Below are positions 56,061-64,000 of a stretch of 64,000 nucleotides of DNA, one piece after another. The stretch is taken from positions 78,521,551-78,585,550 of the forward strand of contig CM045761.1 in the NCBI GenBank assembly GCA_025200525.1, given 5' to 3'. The first letter of the stretch is position 1. Each line of letters opens with the position of its first letter. The stretch comes from Camellia lanceoleosa. Lineage: Eukaryota > Streptophyta > Magnoliopsida > Ericales > Theaceae. The translations under genes and the position numbers were made by a program. The notes under the pieces are model-generated. The model worked only from the letters and a program-made list of their open reading frames with translations. It did not search any database and was not told where the DNA came from.

Positions 56061-57430
56061 CTAGAGCAGTACCCTTGAACTAGGGGCAAAGATGTCAGAT
56101 GTGCTCGAAGAGCCGAAGATGAGTCCTCTTGCAAATCAACAGCCACTCTCCTGGATACGAATGGCCTCAAAACCTTACAACCATTTGGCATGGACCAAGC
56201 TACACTTTTACCCTTTGAGAGGCTCGCTAGGCCGAAAACCCGAAAGGGCAACCCAGGCAAAAGTCAGAGCAAAAAATATATATATAAAAAGCAAAAAAGA
56301 AAAAAGAAGAAAAGAGAATAATGAAAAAAAAGAAATGAAGAAAAAGAAAAAAGAGAAAAAGAAGAAAAGAAATAAAAGAAAAGAAAAACAAAGCTCGCAA
56401 GGTTGAAAACCTGCAACGGGCGCCTTGGCAAAAGTTAGAGCCTAAAAAGGAGAGGTTAAATACCTGAGTGTACCTTAACCCCGAACTACGTACGGCTTGA
56501 TTCCTATCTTTAGGATACGTAGGCAACTTCATTCTGAAGTCCAGCCACAAACACCTCCAAATCAATTGTGTTCATGTAATGGTTTTGATCATCTTTGCCT
56601 TCTCTGTATCCGAGAGTTCAGTTGTAATCATCGCTCCGAGGACTGACTACAATGCGCTGCGGTGCCATTCAAATAAGGGGCAACTTTTCGTTGCCATTCA
56701 ATGCATCGCAGTGCCGTTCAAACAATGGGCAACTTTCCGTTGCCATGCAGCTCTCTTCAAGCAAGAGGCGATTTTCCTTCGGATCTGAGGTTGTGCATCT
56801 CGAGAGTGGGTTCTATGCTTGTTGAGCAGTGGCCGATTGCAAAAATAGTTTTTGAGAATTTTTACTGAGGTTGACTAATTCTCTCGAAAATTATTCCATT
56901 TTTCTAAAACTGGACCACTTTCTTGGACCCAAAAAGGAAAATTTTCAGTGCTCATAACCCAACTTGCATGATCTCAAATCAAAAATCGAACAAGCATGTT
57001 AATCTAACTCTCATTTTGGTCAAAATTGCTTTAGTAGAAAGCAAAAACAAAACATGGTCAACATGATGAACTAGGGGCACAGTTTAGTTAGGTTCTTTGT
57101 CTTTTTCCCTTTATCAACGCACTTGCCAGAAAGGGCACTCTACTTGTCAGAAAAGGGCACAACTAAAGCTAACAACAAAGGGCTGAAAGCTCTCTCACCC
57201 TCCAAGCAACGAGGTATCAAGCCCGCGTCTACGAAGCTGGAATGGGGCAAGATATTCCACTTCCTCATCTGGACATATCGATCACGTCCAAACTCCCGAG
57301 AGCATCGTCAACCGAGGTCACTGCAGTTGCTACACACCCGGTTGTATGACCCTCTGTGGGAGAAACTCACTAGCTGCGCGCAGAAGAAGAAGAATCTAGC
57401 AAAATGCTAGGGGCACAAGCCCACAACTTG
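56061..57430. other. Post-pol spacer of B: purine tract and hairpins
   Basis: A long A/G run lies at 56285-56390. The motif TTGATTCCTATCTTTAGGAT is at 56499. Hairpins GGCAACTTTTCGTTGCC (56679-56695) and GGCAACTTTCCGTTGCC (56728-56744) are perfect; a third, near 56764, is degenerate. Positions 57160-57410 are unlike A or C and carry a 95-codon frame of unknown meaning, which I do not call. Confidence 0.7.
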
Positions 57431-57605
57431 CTGTTTATCCATCAACCACCCAGGGGAGGGATTTAAAATGAGAGATTGAAGAATAGAGAGATGTGCACTG
57501 AGAGAAAAAGTGAGGAAAAAGGCTTTTTTTTTTTAGAAAAACAGAGCTTGAGGGCCGAGTGATATGAGAATCACAAATGAGAAATGGTGGGAAATAAGAC
57601 CCAGA
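57431..57605 (-). pseudogene. DUF7745 intron relic in element B
   Basis: Matches the DUF7745 intron of A (19755-19912) and the C relic (35226-35400): ATCAACCACCCAGGGGAGGG at one end and GAGGGCCGAGTGATATGAG near 57550. Exons are gone. It ends in the same GAAACTGGCTCC junction as in C. Confidence 0.72.
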
Positions 57606-58540
57606 GAAACTGGCTCCTTGTGCACTGAGAGGTCTCTTGTCTTTGTAACACGTCTGTGTGTCGTGTCTTTTGTTTTGTTTTTCTCGATTTTTGCTTTGAG
57701 TCGTTCCGAGTGTGTCTCGGTGTGTTTAGGTTGTTTACCTTTATTTTTTGTTGTTGGGTCGTCTTTGCTGTGTTCAGTTGTAGGCTCAATACCTGGTCGA
57801 GAACTCATTTTCTCAATTTCAAAAATGATTTGTTGTGTACTCAAAGTGCTGTGCCATTCTCCACATTTGTGCAAAAAAGGAATTTGTTCTTTTGAAAACT
57901 GCAGGGTTTAACCCAGGTCATGTGAGAACAGTGAAACAAGAACCTATCTGAAGCTATGTGGGTTCCAAACTGCAAAGCAAAAGAAAAGAGGGAAAATAGA
58001 AACATCTGAGTGTGTTTCACCTTCAGCGAATTCTGAGATTGTATTCTGGATATAACTCTTTAGACCTTGTCAGTGTTCCAAAGAATGAGCGTGCCTCTAT
58101 CCCAAGTGTAAGCCTGCTTCAAGTCAGAATAGCGATTAAAGCAGTAACAGATGTTATCTCTCTCTAATATGAACAGGGTGTGCCCGTTTTTGAGCTGAAT
58201 GTGTTGCAAACCCCTCCGAAAGGTAAATCGGAGGTTGCGTTTTAATCTGGTCTCGTTAAGGCTTGTATCCCCTTATTCGGTATTTTGTTTCAAATATGCG
58301 TTGTCACGCACATTCCACTTGCATTGTTATGCATCCTTCCACCCGTATTGTTATGCACTTCTCATGCTTGCATTGTGATGCCCATTCCAATTGCATTGTT
58401 ATGCACCCACTTCACTAGCATTGTTATTCTCATTCATTGCATTGATTATGCACATCTATCTTGCATTGTTATGCACCTTTTCACTTGCAATTGTCTTTCT
58501 TTCTCCTCGCACGTGCGACGGGTCAGACTTCCTCTGGTTT
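57606..58540. other. Non-coding region of B in place of the PMD gene
   Basis: Collinear with C before and after S3 up to about 58030. The PMD gene is absent. Positions 58300-58490 have repeated GCATTGTTATGCAC units, matching A near 26440 and C near 42650. No gene is seen. Confidence 0.65.
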
Positions 58541-59380
58541 AGAGCATTTGGAATACGTTCCAATGCTTATCCCTTTTCCGAAACACCGGGATACGTCCCT
58601 ACGTTTCTCTCTTCTTTCTGAAACACCGGGATACGTCCCTAAGTTTCTCCCTCTTTTTGAAACACCGGGATACATCCCTATGTTTCTCTTGCCTTTCCAA
58701 AACACCGGGACACGTCCCTATGTTTCACATTCCTTGCGGAACACCGGGATATGTCCCTATGTTTCACATTCCTTGTGGAACACCGGGATACGTCCCTATG
58801 TTTCTCATTCCTTGCGAAACACTGGGATACGTTCCTATGTTTCACATTCCTTGCAGAACACCGAGATACGTCCTTATGTTTCTCCTTCCTCCTGAAACAC
58901 TGGGATACGTCCCTATGTTTCTCCTTCTTTTCTAACCACTGGGATACGTCCCTAATCTTTGGGATACGTCCCTAACCTTTGGGATACGTCCCTAATCTCT
59001 GGGATACGTCCCTAATCTCTGGGATACGTCCCTAATCTTTGGGATACGTCCCTAATCTGTGAGATACGTCCCTAACTTCTAGGATACGTCCCTAACCTCT
59101 TGGATACGTCCCTAATCTTTGAGATACGTCCCTAACTCTGGGATACGTCCCTAAACCTTGGGATACGTCCCTAAACCTTGGGATACGTCCCTAAATCTTG
59201 GGATACGTCCCTAAACCTTGGGATACGTCCCTAAACGCCGGGATACGTCCCTAAACCTTGGCATACGTCCCTAAACAGCGGGATACGTCCCCATGTTTCT
59301 CCATCATTGGTTAAGAGCATCTGGAATACGTTCCAATGCTTATACCTTTCCGAAACACCGGGATACATCCCTATGTTTCT
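58541..59380. repeat. GGGATACGTCCCTA minisatellite of element B
   Basis: A higher-order array. The left part (58555-58935) has about eight units of 50-60 bp, each with CACCGGGATACGTCCCTATG and TTTC. The right part (58935-59295) collapses to about twenty units of 17-19 bp (GGGATACGTCCCTAATCTTT). A last long unit lies at 59300-59380. GGGATACGTCCC is itself nearly palindromic (GGGA-ACGT-TCCC-like). ORFs here are artefacts. Confidence 0.93.
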
Positions 59381-59576
59381 TTGCATGATCATAAGTTATG
59401 TTCGGCTTCTTGCATTATCATTTGCATTTGCCTGCTGCGGGCAAGCTCTTGAGCACATCTTTGTCTATCTTATGCCTTTGTCTAAGTCTTGACCTTGTCA
59501 AAAATGGGTCGTCTCACGGGCTTTGACATTCACTCCGTCATTCTTATGACTTTCGAGTTCTGTCAAGAGGGGCAAC
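59381..59576 (+). other. 3' end of element B internal region with polypurine tract
   Basis: Collinear with C (44930-45116). The PPT TCAAGAGGGGCAAC (59563-59576) abuts the LTR. Confidence 0.85.
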
Positions 59577-62500
59577 CAGACACCCCATTTTGACCGACCT
59601 TAAGACTTAGGCGTCACCGATTGGCGCTTGGTGATGTTGCATATCGTGCTCGTCAGAGGTTTGAGTCTCGTAGTGAGCCTTGCCTCCGGACTTCCGGGCT
59701 TTTCTGTGCTTTGCCTCGGTTTGCGAACCAGGCTCAGTTTTCTATGTTTCTCTTCCCAAAGGGAGGGAGAGGTCTCGTAGATCATCTCTCAGTGGCCGTG
59801 GGCTACATTTTGTGGTCATAGGCCATTTTGCCCATTTCGGAGCCCGGTTCCCGGTTTTCGGAGCCGTCAAGCCGAGTGCCTCGGTTCGGGACCGCCTAAC
59901 CACCTCCGTTTGCTCTGGTTTTTGGCATGCATCTTATTTCCTCCCTTTTGAGGGACACTGTGGTCCGAGAGATCAACTTCGTGGTCGAACACCACTCCCG
60001 ATGCCTAACAGTCAGTTTTCGGGGCCTCGGACTGCGCGTTTCGGCCCCCGAACCTTTATTTTGCATCGGTTTGCGTTCATTTTTGGAAAGGACCTCTGTT
60101 TCATCACCAGGAAGGTCGTAGAAGGGTGGGAAGCCAGTAATTGTTTCAACAACCAGTTATATTCCTTCATCGCCCTCCGTCGCCCGTTTTTCTCACTCGA
60201 AAGCCAATGTTGACCACCCTAAGGCCACTTTTTCCAGCTCTAAACCACATATTTGTGTTGTACACACCTGAGAGGCCACCAATATCATATGGTCGGCTAG
60301 TAATTGTGATTGACCCCTTCGAACCCCTCCTAAAAGTGGCCTTTTCTCTCTCCTGCTTCACTGTTTCCAATTTTTGACCACAGGGTTGTGTTAAGCACAC
60401 ATGGGAGGCCACAAATTTGTGGTGGTCGGCCACTAATTGCACTTGGCCCTTTTGACCCCTGGCCGGCCGGCCATGGGGAGAGCCGGCTGGCCACCTATGA
60501 CCTAGATACTTGGCCGGCTTTGATCCTTGTAGCTGGTAGATCGCAAATCTCTATTTCATTTCCCCCATTTTTGTATCCATTTTTGGGAAACTTGAATTGT
60601 TTTCCCCCCCCCTTTTTTCTCCCTCTTTCTCCCCCTCTTTTGCCTATATAACCACCACCCCAGCTCTGGTTTTGGGGTTGAAAAAAAATGCTTTAGAGCC
60701 TTGTATGCATATCTCCTCTATCTCTCTCACTTCAACCCTCAAAAACATCCAAGTCCTACACCCTTTCTACACCACCACCTAGCACCACACCACCACCTCC
60801 ATTCCAGCCACTTGGAGCTACTTTCCAGAGCTGAGGAACACCATTTCTTGTGCCAAGAAGTTGCTAAAGATTGGTGAGCTTTCATTTCCCTCTTTTTGAG
60901 CTCATTTTTGCATCCTATCTAAGCTATTCTTGATTATACTTTTGAGCTCCGACCTTAACTGAAAATAGCATTTTTTTGAGCTCTATTTCATGTTTGTTTA
61001 AGGGCCTCTCACTGTTTGAGGCCTCCTTGTTGCACTTGCTTCATTACCTCCCTTGTATGCCATTTTCTTGCATATTGTTTTTGGCCTATGTATCAACTGT
61101 TTTGAGGGTAAACTGTAAAGTAGCTTATTTTGAGTCCTTATTCAACATTGTTGAAGGGCTCATCACTGTTTGAGGTTTCCATTTGTCACTTGCCTTCATA
61201 TCCATCTTATGGTCCTATTTTTGCATGATTTGTTAACCCCTTGTGCTTGCATTTTTGGACTTTTGTCCGAGCTGAAAATGGCCTCATTTTGACACCCTAT
61301 TCATGTTTCATTAAGGGTCTTTTGCTGTTTGAAGCATCCTTTTTATACTTTGTGTTATAGCTCTCTTTTTGGCCTTATCTTGCATAGTATTTTGAGCATA
61401 CTTGTACACTGTTTGGGGTTTGGTCATCAACTATAAAAGGTCATATTTTGGGCCCCTATTCAACATTTTTGAAGGGCCCTCATCTGTTTGGAGACGGCAG
61501 CCATCACTTCCTTCTTTGTCTCTCTTTTGGCCCATTTCTTGCATGAGAGTTTATCCATACTTGTGTTTGTTTTTGTGGTTTGTTGTAAACTATAAAATAC
61601 CATACTTTGGGCCCCTCTTCAACATTGTAGAAGGGCCCTTCTCTTTTTAGGGTCAGCAGCTGTTAGTTGCTTCATTATCTTGCTTTTGGGGCCTTTTTTG
61701 CATGCTAGTTTAGCCCCATTTATGTTCGCTGTTTGGCCTTGCTTAAAACTATAAATATGCTTGTTTTGGGGCTTTCTTGACTCTGTCTTCACAATTCATG
61801 TTCAAATAATGCATGCATTGCATAGCCACAGGTCATTCCATGTGCCTAATTTTGGATTTCGGGTTTCATTTCATGCATCGGGTGCACTTTTGCCATGTTT
61901 CGGGGCTGTTTTGCATCAATTTTTGCTACTCAAATTTGCATGCTAGTGTGTCATATTCCATGTCTCGCCATGTGTCTTGTTAGAGTGGCATTCGGTGCCC
62001 TAGGTTCGGTCCTCGATTTGCGTGCACGCGTGCACAATGGCCTCTTATGTGAGTGTGGCTGAGGTCCACTTGTGTTAGTGTAAGTTCATATTGCATTGTG
62101 TATGCCATTTCATTCCATAGCGTTGTGTATGCTAGGTTGTATGTTAGCGCATTGTGTATGCCATGTTACCTCGTGCATTGTGTATGCCATTTCATAGCAT
62201 GTTGCATGGTAGGATGTATCTTAGTTGCATTTCATGCATGTCATGCATATTGCATTGTATTCCGGATAGGAGTTAGACCGAGCACGGGAAACGAGGGACG
62301 TTTCGCACTCCGAGTGACGGAACGTGTCTCAATTCCCCAGTCATCGACACTCCGAATCATTCATGATGGAGTTAGGTCTTGTTGTGTTTTCCTGTGCATT
62401 CATTTCATATTGAGTTGTGCGATTCGACTCCTCGGCCATCATGCATCGAGATGCGTGATTGGTGACACGAGGATCGAGGCATGCATACATTTGTGAAAGT

Positions 62501-63873
62501 ACATTGCCATGCCCCTTTCCTGCTCTTTGTTGCAGCAAATTAAGAATCAGCAGCCTTCCGGGGCTTGGCGCGCTTTCCAAGAACAGTTGCGAGCAGAGGC
62601 TAATTGGGGCATCACAGTGGATTTCCGCACAAGGCAGCCCGAACATACATCATTCATCAGAGTTGAGGCAGTCCCTGGCTTGCATGCCAATTTATTGCTT
62701 TCCTAGTTAAATTTGTTAATTAATTAGGGTTTTGTACTTATTCGGACTGTATTTATTTGGGACTGTATATTATTCTTTTGGACCCTCTCTGCGAGGGCAT
62801 ACTTATAATAAGTGTGCGTGTGTGTGATGTATGTCTTCCAACCCCACGTCTTTCTTCCCTTTTATTTACCTGCTTATGATGGTTAGATTAGGGCATGTTT
62901 CAATTAGCATACAGTATGATAGCATGTTTGCATTCATCTGTTTTGTTTGCACCGGGCTTGGCGCATCATACTAACTACATTTGTATTTCAATTCCAAATT
63001 AAATACTTGATAGCTGTTACATCTCATATACCATGTTTAGAATAGCCGAGCCTGCTATAGTTTCATTTTTGCATGTGTTGCATTAGGCATTTCTGTATAC
63101 TTAGGATTCATGCATGGATTTCTAATCAGTTTCTGTTTTGGCTTGGAGTACTCGGTGAGTTTTATGCTTTAGCATCCTTGCATGCGTGTGAGTGTTGCCA
63201 TGAATAGCATGCTTACCATGAGGCTAACTGCTTATGTGATATAACTGCCTGAATGCCTATGGGTGAAGGTTGGGTTATTTGGATTGGAACAAATCAATGA
63301 CTGTGGTCTTAAGCCCACTAGATAGTGGAAAAACCATCTTTTTCTAAGCCCACCTGAGGGTGGCAAAATCTGCATTTTAAGCCTACCTGCGGGTAGCAAA
63401 CCATCTTTCAAAAACAAACATGAACTGTTTTGTTCCAATTCAGGCGACCCGGTCTATACTTGTATGTTGTGCGCATCACATAGTAAATCTAGGCTAATAA
63501 CCGGAATAAGGACGCATAATGTTTTCAAAACTAGATATCATGGTTAGTAGAGGCCCATCTTTGATCGGGCGAGCGGGGGTGCTCACGAAGTGACCTTCCC
63601 TAATCGTACCCAAGTTCCCGAGCCGAGGTAACTTTGGTGATGACGGACACGTGGCCTTAGGAAAACGAGTCAGGGTTTCCTAAATTTCTCAAAAATAAAA
63701 TATTTAGGTGGCGACTCTGTAACTGGCAAAGCAGTCCATGTTTGACACTTCTTTTCTAAAAATCTGTTTTCTCAAAACTATTTGCCGGATTTGGACTCTT
63801 TGGTTCAAGATTAAGAACCATGACAACAAATCGAGTCCGAGCTGTAGCGAGGCCCCCTCGCGGGCTTGTTACA
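59577..63873 (+). mobile_element. Element B 3' LTR
   Basis: It starts CAGACACCCC, a damaged form of TGTAGACACCCC, and ends GCTTGTTACA at 63873. It pairs with the split 5' LTR at about 97% identity in the stretch I compared (49031-49285 against 60089-60343). It contains the TATA box at 60645, acceptor-like TTGCAG at 62535 and the shared tail with GACACGTGGC near 63645. It is followed by the CTTGT duplication. Confidence 0.95.
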
Positions 63874-63981
63874 CTTGTATGTTTGTCTAAGTCTTCGGCC
63901 TTGTCAAAAATGGGTCGTCTCTGGGCTTTGACATTCACTCCTGTCACTTGTGACTTCCGAGTTCTGTCAAAGAGGGGCAAC
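63874..63981 (+). other. Element A internal 3' end with polypurine tract, beyond the B insertion
   Basis: After CTTGT (63874-63878) the sequence ATGTTTGTCTAAGTCTTCGG matches C at 45015 and runs to the PPT AAAGAGGGGCAAC (63969-63981). It is the missing end of element A: 26959 and 63879 were adjacent before B arrived. Confidence 0.93.
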
Positions 63982-64000
63982 TGTAGACACCCCATTTTTG
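63982..64000 (+). mobile_element. Start of element A 3' LTR
   Basis: TGTAGACACCCCATTTTTG directly after the PPT. The rest lies outside the window. Confidence 0.88.

Larger units (their letters stand above)
26960..63873 (+). mobile_element. Element B: non-autonomous gag-bearing Tat/Ogre element, host of element C
   Basis: B is flanked by CTTGT at 26955-26959 and 63874-63878. Without element C it is about 15.4 kb: two LTRs of about 4.3 kb and an internal region of 6.75 kb with PBS, leader, gag, a relic of the RT lead-in, a DUF7745 intron relic, a large minisatellite and a PPT. It has no protease, RT, RNase H or integrase. That fits the terminal-repeat-with-GAG type of non-autonomous element, mobilised in trans. 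Joining 26940-26959 to 63879 onward restores the sequence seen at 45000-45030 in C, which confirms the insertion point. Confidence 0.95.

Noticed and set aside
57123..57410. 95-codon basic ORF in B
   Set aside because: No counterpart in A or C and no motif; kept only as an unexplained spacer.
58461..58975. ORFs of 74-144 codons with repeated TPGYVPMF
   Set aside because: They are translations of the GGGATACGTCCCTA minisatellite in three frames.

Overview
The window is plant nuclear repeat DNA, almost certainly from a flowering plant. I see no host single-copy gene. Nearly all of the 64 kb belongs to long-LTR Ty3/gypsy retrotransposons of the Tat/Ogre type. The evidence is LTRs of 3.7-4.3 kb that begin TGTAGACACCCC, a primer-binding site matching the 3' end of plant tRNA-Arg(ACG), a gag-PR-RT-RNaseH-second RNaseH-integrase order, and intron-containing accessory genes on the antisense strand. 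I cannot name the species.

The layout is a stack of insertions, each ordered by a 5-bp target-site duplication (TSD). Element A is the outermost and oldest. Its 5' LTR is cut by the left window edge and ends at 2494. Its internal region runs from 2495 to 63981, and its 3' LTR starts at 63982 and leaves on the right. Four sequences interrupt A or its guests: solo LTR S1 in gag (3887-7778, TSD CTATT), solo LTR S2 in the protease region (10424-14124, TSD AGTAC), and element B just before A's polypurine tract (26960-63873, TSD CTTGT). B's own 5' LTR is split by element C (27481-49025, TSD GGCAG). C carries solo LTR S3 of an unrelated family (35646-37741, TSD TTTTA).

Element A has a complete but decayed sense-strand gag-pol (about 3305-18561 once S1 and S2 are discounted). 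Two spliced genes follow on the opposite strand: a DUF7745-type gene (19502-20543) and a plant-mobile-domain (PMD) gene with six exons (21407-25652). C keeps a PMD gene with the same exon plan, plus a gag relic lacking its core, and has lost pol. B keeps a nearly readable gag, has lost pol and PMD, and carries a large minisatellite where PMD would lie. B and C share the same pol deletion and the same relic of the DUF7745 intron, so they descend from one non-autonomous, gag-bearing lineage. B's LTR nevertheless belongs to A's subfamily, while C's belongs to the S1/S2 subfamily.

The most unusual signal is regulatory. A GC-rich GGCCGG/GCCGGTCGGCA block, in several cases followed by a CACGTG palindrome and then a TATA box, lies both in the sense LTR promoters and upstream of the antisense accessory genes. 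The block resembles the LTR subfamily of its own element. Other notable signals are tandem GGCAAC-loop-GTTGCC hairpins with compensatory changes between the convergent genes, a leader stem-loop that is triplicated in B, and position-specific tandem arrays (81-, 108-, 213- and about 18-bp units).
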